A program made the translations under genes and the position numbers. Below are positions 23,143-34,920 of a stretch of DNA of 64,000 nucleotides, piece by piece (the first letter of the stretch is position 1; each line of letters starts with the position of its first letter). The notes beneath the pieces are model-generated. The model was given only the letters and a program-made list of their open reading frames with translations. It made no database searches and was not told the DNA's origin. The stretch comes from Phoronis australis (lineage: Eukaryota; Phoronida; Phoronidae): positions 333,846-397,845 of the forward strand of contig NMRA01000010.1 of assembly GCA_002633005.1 (NCBI GenBank), given 5' to 3'.

Positions 23143-24514
23143 GTATGTTACTGTGTTTTTCTTGAGTGACATACACCCCTCTAGGCACAGCCTTAGAGAG
23201 ACTTCGGAAATCATCGCATTATGTTGTTTCTTATATATTGGGCACATGGTCTTTGAAACCTCCTTACTGTGAACTCTAAGTAGGGGATTTTGTGGAGAAA
23301 TACCATACTTTGGGAAAAAGGCCTTCTTGTCTTGCAAACACTTGCAGCAAGTTTGTGGCAACAAAAGTTTGCAAACCAGCCATAAACACAAGAAACACGG
23401 TGATCGGAAATTGGTAACGACTTTCCTGAAAGGCATTTGCTAAGATTGCTACAAGCATGCAGCAATTATGTAGCATGCCAAGTGAGTTTGTTGCAAGCTC
23501 GCGGCAAAGCTCAACATCACCATATTATGTAGCTCAGTTTCTACAAACATTTCTGCAAACTTGCTGCAAACATTGTCACAAGGTTGCTGTGAACGCTGTC
23601 ACAAGCTTGCCGCAAATATTGTCATGATGACCATGAAAATGCTGGAATTGAAGACTTCCAGCAAATGGTTTGATATGGTAGGATTAAACCAGTAATTTCC
23701 TTGACAAAAACGTAATGTCGAAAGAAACTCCATAATGAACTGGGCAAATTATCTTGCTTTTAGTCTTCTTTCAAAATTGACTTAACAAATTACACTTGTG
23801 ACTGGCTACTTAAAGTTAAAGAATTTAACATTGTCTGTAGTAGATCATGCCAGAGTATCTCGGCAGTAAATTTTCCTTGTTTTGTTGTTCACAACTGTCC
23901 ATGAATTTCAGTGGACTTAATTAGAGGGACTGAAATGCTCTAATTGGAGGCAACCTGATCTTTTGTCAGGTGTGAGTTGATATTTAAATTGAAATAATGC
24001 ATACTGTCTTGTAAATAGAGCATCAATTTTATGTTTTCATCCTGGCCACTGTAGTTCATTCTAAATCAATGACTCATAACAGAACCGAAAATCTAGTATC
24101 TAAGTCACACTACTATGATTGAAAAAGGTTTTTCATGGTCTTGGTGAAGGTGTGTTTATATAAGTAAAAATCAACTTACTCAGAGACCGGTAAATAAATA
24201 TAGAAGTTTGAACGTTTCGAACTGTGCTCTACAGTTCTTTGTCAACGAGTGGTAGGAGGGCGTCTTGGTTTCCGGTCCTTCTGTTATCCGGAAGTAGTAT
24301 AGCGTCATATATCGGCAGAAGTTGAAGACCTTTGTCATGGTTCATAGTAGGTTTGTTGGTTTTTATGTAATATAGGCTGTTTGATCTTTCTAGAAAACCA
24401 GTTTTCCTCTTTAGCCAGTATCTTGACGTGTTTGCCACTTACAGTGTGGCTGGAGATTCCGAGATGTTCTAACTGGTGTGGGAGAACAATCATGTAAAAT
24501 GTTGTGTTTAACAG
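23143..24514. other. RLR intron 9
   Basis: Contains GCAAGC-rich degenerate repeats (23320-23630) and a retroelement remnant (24180-24470, listed separately). Confidence 0.5.
24180..24470 (-). mobile_element. Retroelement remnant, probable C-terminal end of a GIY-YIG/Penelope-type ORF
   Basis: The minus-strand frame 24438-24229 reads SLYYIKTNKPTMNHDKGLQL then LPIYDAILLPDNR. The I-K-x-x-K-P-x-M-N-x-D-x-G-L-x-L pattern is what I know from the C-terminal ends of reverse-transcriptase ORFs carrying a GIY-YIG-type endonuclease. The stop is followed by the GAAACGTT-type tail common downstream of such ORFs. Badly truncated; family assignment is tentative. Confidence 0.45.
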
Positions 24515-24683
24515 ATTGTAGGCCTGACTGCCTCATTAGGAGTAGGGAAGGCCAACAGCAATAACCAGGCTATGGAGCATATTGTCAGACTGTGTGCTAA
24601 CTTGGACTGTGATGACATTTGCACAGTGAAGAGCCCTGCCAATACTGATGAGCTGAAGGCGCACGTCAGTGTCCCTCATCAAG
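24515..24683 (+). CDS. RLR exon 10: motif III and end of helicase domain 1
   Basis: Acceptor GTGTTTAACAG ends at 24514, donor GTACTG at 24684. Encodes IVGLTASLGVGKANSNNQA, whose TAS is motif III coupling ATP hydrolysis to RNA binding, then VRLCANLDCDDICTVKSPAN. Out phase 1. Confidence 0.95.
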
Positions 24684-26540
24684 GTACTGTAAATTTCCTA
24701 TAAAATCCTCTGCTAGACAAATGGTTATTGGGTGCGGTTTTAAGTCCAGAGCACGAAACATTTATTCTTAAGGAGGGTACTACTGTAAGCTTTCAGTTTA
24801 ACTCCCTGAGCCCTTAAATTGGGGAGCTGCCAGCTTTGCTTGTGGGCGTCTGTTTGCCTTCAACGAGTATTCTAAGACAATTCTAGAAAGTTGAATTAGA
24901 ACTCAGTTGAGTGGGACTTAGCCATTGTTTGATCTACGATAGACAGGAAGTGGCTGATGTCAGTGACTACAAAAACACAAACATGTACATTGTGAAACTG
25001 TGCTGGTTGCTAACGTCAGATGGTGCGGTGACTCTTCACACAAGCGGGTGACAACACCCTCCGTGGCTTTAAGACACTGCTATAACAGTACCTGCAGGTC
25101 ACAGTGTTTTACATTTCAACATGTAGTCCTTGCTGGTGGTGATGGAGTGTAGATGGGAAATACCTGTGGTACGACACCGTTCTTCAAAACACATTTAGCA
25201 CGTACCTTCGTGATGTCTGCATACATGTCCCTCTCGTAATCCATTTTTAATGAAATAATAAATGTTTACTGTACATGGGATAGCTTTGCATGACTTAAGC
25301 CTTGATGTTAATGGGCAACGTTGCTTTCCTGTCATTGACTGCGGCCATTGTGAGTGCAGGTGCAAATCTGCACTGAGTATGATCTCAGAAAATTGTCTCT
25401 TGCTGATGATGTCTCTTTATACCACAAATTGCTCACTTTAATGAGCACTGAGCAATAAACTAGGTTTTGGATCAGAGAAACACTCAAGCTCAAAGTTTGG
25501 CTGCACACAAACAGACATTTTTATACTCTTTTGAAAAGTATTGTTATCTTACTGAAACAGTTGAAGTTACTTTGTGTTATCCATGTGTTCAGGACAACTA
25601 GTCGCATAGTATGTACAGTGAAGGGTGCCCAATGAATTAGTATGGGCTCAATGCATTAGCTAAGTTCAGTTTTACTGTTGTCACAGTATACTCAAGCTCA
25701 TTTCCATGTTGTGAACACGACCTTTTAGCAAGATCACTCCGTCTGGATCTTGGTTTTATCCATGGTTGGGTTTTTGTTGACAAAATCGCTATTTGCACTT
25801 GACTTATTTGGAAATTCAAGAACCCAGCCACGGTGGCATAGTCAAATTTTTACTCCTCCATTCAAATTGCCATTGGTTTTCATTTCCCAAAATTGAAAGT
25901 TTAAATAGAGCCTAATATTTGCATATGATCTGATAAACAGTAATTGCCCTTACCTTGTGACCTAATGAATTAGTCAATCTATTGATGATTAGCCCACTAG
26001 TGAGACCGAATGTGGACAGAACTAGTTGGGAGAAATTCAAAGATTTTTCTCTTGATCTTTATGTCATTTAAAGGAGGTGTTTGCAGCATGCTCACTGGTG
26101 TATTGATGAAGATCTATGAAATTATCACGAATATAATCCAATACAAATAATGAACTTCTATCAATGCCAGGATTTTAATTTTTAGACGAAAACCTTCAAG
26201 TTGGCATTGTTTTGGCAGCATTTTTTGTTTGTTTGTTTTTGTGAAAAATAAGAATTCAAAAGAAACTATTTGGAAAATCCAAACTATGTTTTATTAACTC
26301 TCATAAACATGTTTCTTTGCTTTGCCATCATTTATGTCCATTCATCCGTCCGTCCATGCGGCGTCCGGTGTCTGGCGTTCGCTGCTCTATCTCCAAAATG
26401 CCTTGATGTATGGTCGTGAAATTGTGCACATTGTGTTTCTTCCGTGGATGGGACGGCATAAGCGAACTTTTGGGCGGATCCAACTACTGGTGTGCTCCCT
26501 AGTGGCAATTTTTACGTTCACCTCTGTATCTTCAAAAGTC
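24684..26540. other. RLR intron 10, proximal part
   Basis: Non-coding. From about 26320 the sequence belongs to a repeat family with the block CTGAACGGATTTTCATAAAA. Nothing else recognised. Confidence 0.5.
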
Positions 26541-28365
26541 CTGAACGGATTTTCATAAAATGTGGTATATAGGCACGTATTAATGAGATGATGTTATCCT
26601 CCCGTTTTCGGATGGATTCGACGTAGTTTGCGCCACCTAGTGACCATTTTTATGCACCCACATATTTATATGATGATGGCGACTGACTACTGCGGCGCCT
26701 TCTTGTTTTGTTTTGTTTTGCGCCCACAACTGTATCTTCAAAACCCACTGCAGGATCTTTTTTAGTAAAGTGAATTTATAATTATGAATATAACAGACCG
26801 TGACTTTCAGGCGGATCGAACAGACGCTCTGCCCACAAGTGGCAGTTTCATTTTGTTGTGTTTTCCTTTGTTTCTCTGGGGTTCCTTGACAGGTTTTTGT
26901 GAAATATGGCAGGGATATACTCCGGTTTCAAAACCCTGCTCGCCAGCTGGGCGAGTGAACCAGAAAATCTACTCGCCCAGCCTAAAGTTAAGTCGCCCAG
27001 CCTAAAGTTAAGTCGCCCAGCCATTTGCATCTGTCCCCAAAAACTTGCTACCAGTGTAAATAAAAATCCTCATTTCATGCGTTGATGTTACCATCAATTA
27101 GGGCTATCGTATTCGCCCTAATAAGCGCCCAGGAGGCTTAGAAAAAATCCTTTTGGAAGGGGGGTCGCTTGTTGTAGCCTAAGGCGGTTGAAACCCGATC
27201 TCTGAAACGGAAGAAATCGGAAGCTAGGATGCATCAAGTTTACACGTTGTGACATATCTGTAACCAATGACAGACTTTCTACAAAACTTTGGTGCATTGC
27301 TATCAAACTTTGTTGTTAAATTACTATTTTTTTTTAAACTGAAAATATACTGAATTCCCAGGGTGAAAACTTGCCGACTGATGCGTCGCTGCCTGCATGG
27401 CGATCGTCAGTAGGGCAACTTGAATTCTTGAGTAAAAATACAGTTTCGACTAAACAAATTAACTGAAAACCTCCTTATGTTTTACAAATAGCGTGTTCAA
27501 GGTTGCTAACTTCATGTGGAGTCAGGACTAACCGAATATTAATTAAGTCCTGCAAACCTGCGCTAGACCCCACAACACGAGAAAAATCTGGACGAACACA
27601 AGTGTTGTCATGTGACATTTGTTTTGACGTTAGTCTGCAGGTGTGGGCCGAGTGAGCAAGCCCGTGCGTGTCATCAGAGTTCATTTGCCAGAGTAGCAGA
27701 CCTACATTATGTAGGCCCTAGCTCGCGCTTCTTGGCCAAGTGCGCAAAATTAATGCTTTGGTCAAGTTTCGATTCGTGGTTTTTACGTGTACAAAGTATC
27801 TAGATTCCTGCATGTTGAGAAGATCTGTACGGGAAAGATGCAATACAATCCCGTTGACCAGTACGCTGCATCTGTTCTGAAAGAATTGATCATAGTGGGA
27901 CACGTTCCTCACATCTTGATTAGCAAAACTTTTGCATTCTTTTTTAAGCACTGTGGAAGTTTGAAGTGTACAGCCACGGCTAAATACCAACATGGCGGCG
28001 AGGCTCGTGGTCTAGAAATTCCGCGCACAATGATTTTTCGATACTGTCAGATATTACACATAAATTAAAGACATTATGTAGAATTTTAGAACTGTAGGTA
28101 AGGCATTTTTCGCATATGTACACATTCACTGGGCGCTTATTTTAGTGAAGTCTGAAAATGAGTGGGGGCGCTTGTAGGGGTATGGGCACTTATTATGGCG
28201 AATGTTGTTATTTATAAAATAATTTTGGCTAAAATAACATTGTACATTACAGTAAGAAATCAGTTCCAAGAATGATGGTATTTCACTCGCTGCGAGCACA
28301 TGGACCAGTCTTCTGCCTTTCCCCCTTTTCTTCGTTTTTTACTAGTCCACAAAAACCTTTGTGCA
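26541..28365. repeat. Duplicated block, copy 1 (probably an allelic contig end)
   Basis: Near-identical to 28367-30159, with scattered substitutions and small indels. Both copies start at CTGAACGGATTTTC and stop at ACCTTTGTGCAC, exactly where the N lies. It contains the left part of a TIR element (26915) and a complete nested TIR element (27111-28203). Confidence 0.85.
27111..28203. mobile_element. Nested TIR element (ATTCGCCCTAATAAGCGCCC), copy 1
   Basis: Left end ATTCGCCCTAATAAGCGCCC, right end GGGCACTTATTATGGCGAAT: 18 of 20 bases complementary. About 1.09 kb, no intact long ORF. The second (assembly) copy runs from about 28938 to 29996. AATAAGCG motifs also occur at 54120-54226. Confidence 0.7.
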
Positions 28366-28366
28366 C

Positions 28367-30159
28367 NCTGAACGGATTTTCATAAAATGTGGTATATAGG
28401 CACGTATTAATGAGATGATGTTATCCTCCCGTTTTCGGATGGATTCGACGTAGTTTGCGCCACCTAGTGACCATTTTTATGCACCCACATATTTATATGA
28501 TGATGGCGACTGACTACTGCGGCGCCTTCTTGTTTTGTTTTGTTTTGCGCCCACAACTGTATCTTCAAAACCCACTGCAGGATCTTTTTTAGTAAAGTGA
28601 ATTTATAATTATGAATATAACAGACCGTGACTTTCAGGCGGATCGAACAGACGCTCTGCCCACAAGTGGCAGTTTCATTTTGTTGTGTTTTCCTTTGTTT
28701 CTCTGGGGTTCCTTGACAGGTTTTTGTGAAATATGGCAGGGATATACTCCGGTTTCAAAACCCTGCTCGCCAGCTGGGCGAGTGAACCAGAAAATCTACT
28801 CGCCCAGCCTAAAGTTAAGTCGCCCAGCCTAAAGTTAAGTCGCCCAGCCATTTGCATCTGTCCCCAAAAACTTGCTACCAGTGTAAATAAAAATCCTCGT
28901 TTCGTGCGTTGATGTTACCATCAATTAGGGCTATCGTATTCGCCCTAATAAGCGCCCAGGAGGCTTAGAAAAAATCCTTTTGGAAGGGGGGTCGCTTGTT
29001 GTAGCCTAAGGCGGTTGAAACCCAATCTCTCAAACGGAAGCTAGGATGCATCAAGTTTACACGTTGTGACATATCTGTAACCAATGACAGACTTTCTACA
29101 AAACTTTGGTGCATTGCTATCAAACTTTGTTGTTAAATTACTATTTTTTTAAACTGAAAATATGCTGAATTCCCAGGGTGAAAACTTGCCGACTGATGCG
29201 TCGCTGCCTGCATGGCGATCGTCAGTAGGGCAACTTGAATTCTTGAGTAAAAATACAGTTTCGACTAAACAAATTAACTGAAAACCTCCTGATGTTTTAC
29301 AAATAGCGTGTTTAAGGTTTTTAAGTTCAGGTGGAGTCAGGACTAACCGAATATTAAGTAAGTCCTGCAAACCTGCGCTAGACCCTACAACACGAGAAAA
29401 ATCTGGACGAACACAAGTGTTGTCATGTGACGTTTGTTTTGACGTGGTGTGGGCCGAGTGAGCAAGCCCGTGCGTGTTCATTTGCCAGAGTAGCAGACCT
29501 ACATTATGTAGGCCCTAGCTCGCGCTTCTTGGCCACATGCGCAAAATTAATGCTTTGGTCAAGTTTCGATTCGTGGTTCGTGTACAAAGTATCTAGATTC
29601 CTGCATGTTGAGAAGATCTGTACGGGAAAGATGCAATACAATCCCGTTGACCAGTACGCTGCGTCTGTTCTGAAAGACCTGATCTTAGTGGGACACATTC
29701 CTCGCATCTTGATTAGCAAAATTTTTGCATTCTTTTTTAAGCACTGCGGAAGTTTGAAGTGTACAGCCACGGCTAAATACCAACATAGCGGCGAGGCTCG
29801 TGGTCTAGAAATTCCGCGCACAATGATTTTTCAATACTGTCAGATATTACACATAAATTAAAGACATTATGTAGAATTTTAGAACTGTAGGTAAGGCATT
29901 TTTCGCATATGTACTCATTCACTGGGCGCTTATTTTAGTGAAGTCTGAAAATGAGTGGGGGCGCTTATAGGGGTATGGGCGCTTATTATGTCGAATGTTA
30001 TTATTTATAAAATAATTTTGGCTAAAATAACATTGTACATTACAATAAGAAATCAGTTCCAAGAATGATGGTATTTCACTCGCTGCGAGCACATGGACCA
30101 GTCTTCTGCCTTTCCCCCTTTTCTTCGTTTTTTACTAGTCCACAAAAACCTTTGTGCAC
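28367..30159. repeat. Duplicated block, copy 2 (contiguous with the downstream sequence)
   Basis: Second copy of 26541-28365. Only this copy runs on into the right end of the enclosing transposon (30466), so it is likely the true locus and copy 1 the other haplotype. Confidence 0.85.
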
Positions 30160-30466
30160 TACCACACACTGATCTTTTGTCTAGAAGAATCCCGTAACGG
30201 GTGACATCTACTGAATTGGTAAGATTGCACTGCGTCGATGTTTTTTACTGCCGGAGAATCGACACGCTGGCCAAACTGAACCTTAAATTCATGATAAAAG
30301 CACAAGGAGGAGAAAATTTATTTATGTTCATCTGGGAAACGATATTATAATAGTGCTTTTGTACTCTGAAAATTCGCTCGCCACTTGGGCGATCGGGCAA
30401 GTCACTCGCCCAGCACCATTTTTACTCGTATTGGCAACTGGGCGATTGGCAAAAAGTATATCCCTG
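28741..30466. mobile_element. TIR transposon, ends CAGGGATATACT, no intact ORF
   Basis: The left end CAGGGATATACT pairs with AGTATATCCCTG ending at 30466, a perfect 12 bp inverted repeat. Both sides carry ATATGG as an apparent 6 bp target duplication. It contains GGGCGA/TCGCCC-rich subterminal stretches (three CTCGCCCAGCC-like copies after the left end; related sequence before the right end) and a nested element. Superfamily not assigned. Confidence 0.7.
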
Positions 30467-30543
30467 ATATGGCATGTTTCCGTTTTTAGATGGATTGTAC
30501 GTTTTTGCGTCATCTAGGGGCCATTATATTGATACATATAGAT

Positions 30544-31475
30544 TATTATATGGCGAAGTCGTTATCCCCCATTATCTAGAGCCCGAGTGGATTTTGGAGA
30601 ATTATCGCCCAAGGGGCATTAGCCCCAAGGGTGATAATTCTCCAAAATCTACTCGGGCTCTAGATAACGGGATAACGACTGAGAACATGGTAATAATCTA
30701 TTTATACCACATACTGAATGAGAAACATTGCAATGAATCGATCTACCTTTCTCGACTTGCCTCGGCTTTGTTACTACTGTCAGAGCCCCGGGGTTGGAGA
30801 CCTTTTAAGAAAAGCTATTTTTGTCAAATAATGATTTTACTCAAAACCAATTGAAAAATAAAACAAAATAGAAATAAAGTGAATTTATAAATTAAGGTTT
30901 AGCAACTATTGTAGCTTATTACACATTTTATCACGCTAAGCTTTGACCGGGAAAATATCGTCTGCTAAAGTAGGTTATCACTAGTAACTGAGTATAATGC
31001 TCAAGTCAAAGGATCCCGACCACACTACACCTGCATTCAAATTGGAGATCGGTGATTTACAAGTGAGGGAACACGAGAGAAAAATTTCACTGAATTAAAA
31101 TATAGTTTTTATGGAAATTATGCGTCTTATTTTTCATAGCGTATAAATGTCGGTGCAATGCCCTTTGTTGAACATGCAATTGTTGCGCGTGCTCATTTAA
31201 GTATTCTATTTTTCACGTTCGATGACGTCAGCCGCTGAGTGATGTAGTGGTAAAGTCAGCCACTTGAAACTCTTGAGGCCCGGGTTCAAATCCAGCCTGG
31301 GTTTCCTGCCAAAATATTGTTTCACTAGTGAGATAAATTTATGGGTTATTACACGGTTTTATACCACAATATTAGCCTTGAATCATGGCAGATGCAACCG
31401 CCCCTCGAGCGATAATTCTCCAAAATCCACTCGGACTCTAAATAACGAGGGATAACGACTTCGCCATGTAATAAT
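30544..31475. mobile_element. TIR element with ~70 bp ends and an internal near-perfect palindrome
   Basis: Left end ATGGCGAAGTCGTTATCCC; the right end is its complement (GGGATAACGACTTCGCCAT), with matching continued through ATTTTGGAGAATTATCG. The left end is also followed at once by its own inverted copy (30618-30680), so 30552-30680 is a palindrome with ~60 bp arms. It contains a tRNA-like segment. Confidence 0.7.
31215..31300 (+). repeat. tRNA-derived segment (SINE head or degenerate tRNA)
   Basis: GTAGTGGTAAAGTC resembles a polymerase III A box and GGGTTCAAATCC is an exact B box, spaced about as in a tRNA gene. The cloverleaf is not fully regular and it lies inside a transposon, so a SINE or tRNA pseudogene is more likely than a working tRNA. 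Confidence 0.45.
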
Positions 31476-31629
31476 ATATATGTATCTGCCTTTCAAGGCT
31501 AATATATATATGAATAACCCTAAAAATACACCATTTGCGATGCATTCATCGGCACATTCCAGTGCTCTGCGTTGCTCTTGTTTCGAGTTTTGAAGTTTTA
31601 AGAAGTACACCCAAAAACTGTCACCTCTC

Positions 31630-31940
31630 CATAGGCGGATTTAGGGGGGGCCCGGATCCCCCCCCCTTGACTGCCATAAGCAAAAATGGAACAGCAACTG
31701 CGTGAAGCGCGAGGAAATATTGAGTAAGCAACTAGGACGCAGAGAAGGGGGTGCCCCCAGATCTCGGCTTTCCCGTTTTTTTTTTTTTTTTAGTCCACCG
31801 GTAGGTTTTCCGAATAGATGGTTAATTCACACACCCGGCTCCCGCAACTTTGGGTCTGAGCTACACATACAATTGCACTTTGCCCAATTCCCCGAGACAA
31901 CATGTTGGGCCCCCCTTATGGTATCCTAGGTCCGCCACTG
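31630..31940. mobile_element. MITE copy 2 (CAGTGGCGGATCTAGG family)
   Basis: The most complete copy. Left CATAGGCGGATTTAGG, right CCTAGGTCCGCCACTG (complement CAGTGGCGGACCTAGG). About 311 bp. A CTCTC-like target duplication may flank it. It lies 108 bp before RLR exon 11. Confidence 0.75.
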
Positions 31941-32048
31941 CTCTCTACCTGCTTTGAGTTAATTGCTGGTATGAAAACTAACCTGATGATAAAAGTGTTG
32001 ACAGCTTTCATTGAGCTAACATTATGTTATTTTGTTCATGCTCTTCAG

Positions 32049-32144
32049 AGGTCCAACATACTGCAGGACGCCCAAGCAATGACAGGTTCCTGATGGAGAT
32101 GCAATCCATCATGGTTAAGATTGAATTCTATATCAAGAAAGAAG
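32049..32144 (+). CDS. RLR exon 11: start of helical insertion (Hel2i)
   Basis: Acceptor GCTCTTCAG ends at 32048, donor GTAAGT at 32145; phase 1 in and out, fitting exons 10 and 12. Encodes SNDRFLMEMQSIMVKIEFYI, a helix. Found by phase and position after a 7.4 kb intron, so slightly less certain than its neighbours. Confidence 0.85.
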
Positions 32145-32199
32145 GTAAGTGGTACATGGTTATGCTGAATTTGTAGTCTTTAAAAGAATATTGCAGGTG

Positions 32200-32425
32200 G
32201 TCTGATTGATACACGTTGTACCAGACGTGGGCAGGCCGCGCATGTGGGCCCATTGCACTGATCACCTGGAACTATTTTTGTGCTTTATTAATTTGTTAAA
32301 ACCGAGCTGAGGAGCTCATAGCTAGAAACGTGACTTAAGGGTCTAGCAGTGTGGCCCAGTGGGACTCAAAGCCATGACCTCGAGTAAAGAAGGCGGACAC
32401 CATCAAACTAGGCCACGCTGCCTCC
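32200..32425 (-). mobile_element. tRNA-derived SINE, copy A
   Basis: On the - strand: a tRNA-like head (GTGGCCTAGTTTGATGG A-box region, GGCTTTGAGTCCC B-box region), then TAGACCCTTAAG, ATAGTTCCAGGTGATCAGTG, CAATGGGCCC and CTGGTACAACGTGTATCA. The same ordered blocks occur on the + strand at 61208-61440. Confidence 0.75.
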
Positions 32426-32583
32426 TCAAAAATCTTTAGATCAACGGTGCTTTTAACACGACTTTCCAATCATTTCTGACTTGCTTGAATTCTCTTGATC
32501 GTGGTCCTCTGAAGAATCACCTTTGACCTCATGCATTATAATCATAAAATACAGGCATTACATTATTGAGGGTTACGTTTCAG

Positions 32584-32753
32584 GCCACGAAATGGTGAAG
32601 CTTGTCCCTAAGATAAGTGGTCTGCTCAACTCACCGACTGAAAAAGGAAACGAACGCTACACGCAATGGGCAACGGAGCTGAGAAATACTGCGTTCTTAT
32701 TAACCGAGCATAAAATGCGTCGACGGGTTCTCGCCTGCATTGGAGATTTACAA
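32584..32753 (+). CDS. RLR exon 12: helical insertion
   Basis: Acceptor TTACGTTTCAG ends at 32583, donor GTAAGT at 32754. Encodes helical sequence including ERYTQWATELRNTAFLLTEH and KMRRRVLACIGDLQ. The QW...L pattern matches the RLR-specific insertion that contacts the CARDs in the resting state in known RIG-I structures. Out phase 0. Confidence 0.9.
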
Positions 32754-33977
32754 GTAAGTTGCTATTTTAAACCACCTATAGGCAACATGAATACAGAGAT
32801 CAACCACATCACTTGGACCACGAGCCATGTAACTATTCACCAGCTATGGTTTAAGGGAGACAATTCCAGCTTCACCAGCCAAGATATACTGTTTTATGAT
32901 TAATAGGGCAAGTTGATCAGAGAATAGCGGGTAAAGGCCATCTCATATGGAAAGCTATAAACTGTGTGCCACAAGTCAAGTCACTACATTGTCACCTGCA
33001 TACTGCCAGTTAAAATGCTGACTGACCTGGAAACTACATGGTGTAGTAAACAGTATAGATTTTGTACATGTGTCTACAATGAGCCATGGAGAGAGATTTG
33101 TTGTGGTCAGATGATGCAAGCAATTGCCATTGGCTGTTAATTTTGGTCGGCTAAGCGTTTGGCTCACTTGATGGGAGGATTTATGATCATCATTTGCCTC
33201 GTCGCCTAGCGACAAAATCGTTAAGGTTCATTTTGCTGCTAAAGTGAGCTATTTGAGGGTCATAGCTCTCTGTCATTGCATAGCCTTGGTGCTCTACCTG
33301 GAGTCAACTGATATCAAGTACTGTACTCACTCAGAAGTTCCTGCATAAATCTATAGTTGGCAAATATCTCTCGGCCCAGGCAGACCTTGATTATCATTGA
33401 CCAATAGCGAAGTGATGTTCAGTCAATTTGGATGCTAAGAACAGTCAAGAAATTTTGTGAATAAGTCGTAATAAAACGATTTACTTTGTGTGGAGAGGCA
33501 GTTACTACTGACAACTTGTGGCACAAAACATACAGCTGTTAATGATTGATTGTTTCTGACTTGGTTGCTATTTAACATGCTTTGGTTACAGTCTTTAATT
33601 AATCAAATTATAATGTTGGAAATCTGATATGTTATATTTTGTACCATCTTCGAGTTTGAGGTAACCAAATTAAACCTTGAGATACTGGTTGAATCGTCTG
33701 ACCAACAGTTCATAATATACAGTAAAGCGCACAGTCAATATCAATATACACACCCATAAGTACATGCATGCATTGTACAATTTGATGCATGCATATTTAA
33801 TTGTTCAACATGTCGCTCGTGAAAACGAAAAAACAGTCTGATAATCTAACTGCTGTGAACGTATGACTAGGTTTATCGACAGACCGATCACAGACAGCAC
33901 CCACCTTCCTTCACAAAACTACAACCGACATTCACAGGGTTTGTCTGTTGTCCTTCTCAACCATGTTTTTGTTTCAG
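32754..33977. other. RLR intron 12
   Basis: Non-coding, with a TGCATGCAT-rich patch near 33763-33793. Nothing else recognised. Confidence 0.5.
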
Positions 33978-34116
33978 TGCTACAATGAAGCTCTTGTCGT
34001 AGCGCATGACTGCAGAGCTTTGGATGCTATGGAGTATGTGGAACAAAAATTAGCTTCCATCCGCAACCCAAATCATTTTGATGAAACTGACCAGTGGCTG
34101 GATACTATTTACAAGG
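33978..34116 (+). CDS. RLR exon 13: end of helical insertion
   Basis: Acceptor TTGTTTCAG ends at 33977, donor GTAGGT at 34117. Encodes CYNEALVVAHDCRALDAMEY, then VEQKLASIRNPNHFDETDQ and WLDTIYK. Out phase 1. The next compatible coding segment is 23.2 kb away. Confidence 0.9.
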
Positions 34117-34444
34117 GTAGGTATGCAGAGATAACTCGTTATTTGTTGATGTTAATTGTTATACATTTCCTAATTGTATAGTAAGTGAAAACCAAATAAT
34201 TATAAAACTGCAACAATGTTTATAATCAAACAAAATTTGTTCTATTTTTACATTGTTGTTTTGCTATTAAACTAATTTATGTATCTTTTTCTTGCTAAGC
34301 GGTATTAAAATTTAAGAAAGACTTGATTGGGCAGATTGTTGTAAGTCAAAAATCAAATTCTACAGGCTTTCTAATTTCAGAAAATACTTATACCAACTGA
34401 ATTTAAAATCTTTAGTTTTGTCCATATTGGGTTTTATACCTTCA

Positions 34445-34488
34445 NNNNNNNNNNNNNNNNNNNNNNNNNNNNNNNNNNNNNNNNNNNN
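34445..34488. other. Assembly gap, 44 N
   Basis: Run of Ns, with no overlap visible between the flanks. Confidence 0.95.
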
Positions 34489-34669
34489 AAACGAAAAATA
34501 CGAGACAATTAGGGAAACTCAAAACATTACCCAATGGTATTTAAGTACAGGAAAAGATCGAGCGCATCGTTCACGACACAACCGTCGTTAAGGTTCTTGA
34601 CCGACACTGCTACACCTGGGAAGAAATGTCAATGACTTGTCAATCAATAACCACCATGATAATTACCTG

Positions 34670-34920
34670 CACCAACCATGAATAACACAGGCTACACATA
34701 CCAAATTACACAGCTGGACAGACTGCAGGCTACCTTTTCAATGTTAAAACTCTATACCACAGTTATCACAAAACAATATTTTGAAAATTTATGGGCATTT
34801 TTGCAACTGCTTCAAATCCCTTCGAAAAATTTAAAAAGGGCCAATTTGACAGCAGTACTATTTTTGTCCGAAATTGGAGTGATTTTGAGGCAGCAAGTTC
34901 CTACAGATTAAGTAGATCAT
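34670..34920. repeat. Dispersed repeat, diverged from 62860-63060
   Basis: Shares ACAATATTTTGA, TGGGCATT and ATTTTTGTC(C/T)GAAATTG in the same order with 62860-63060. Old and non-coding. Confidence 0.45.

Noticed and set aside
26784-27030. Identical short frames repeated at 28611-28857
   Set aside because: They duplicate because the block is duplicated across N 28366, and they overlap a transposon end on both strands.
31215-31300. Functional tRNA gene
   Set aside because: A- and B-box matches only; irregular cloverleaf and location inside a transposon.
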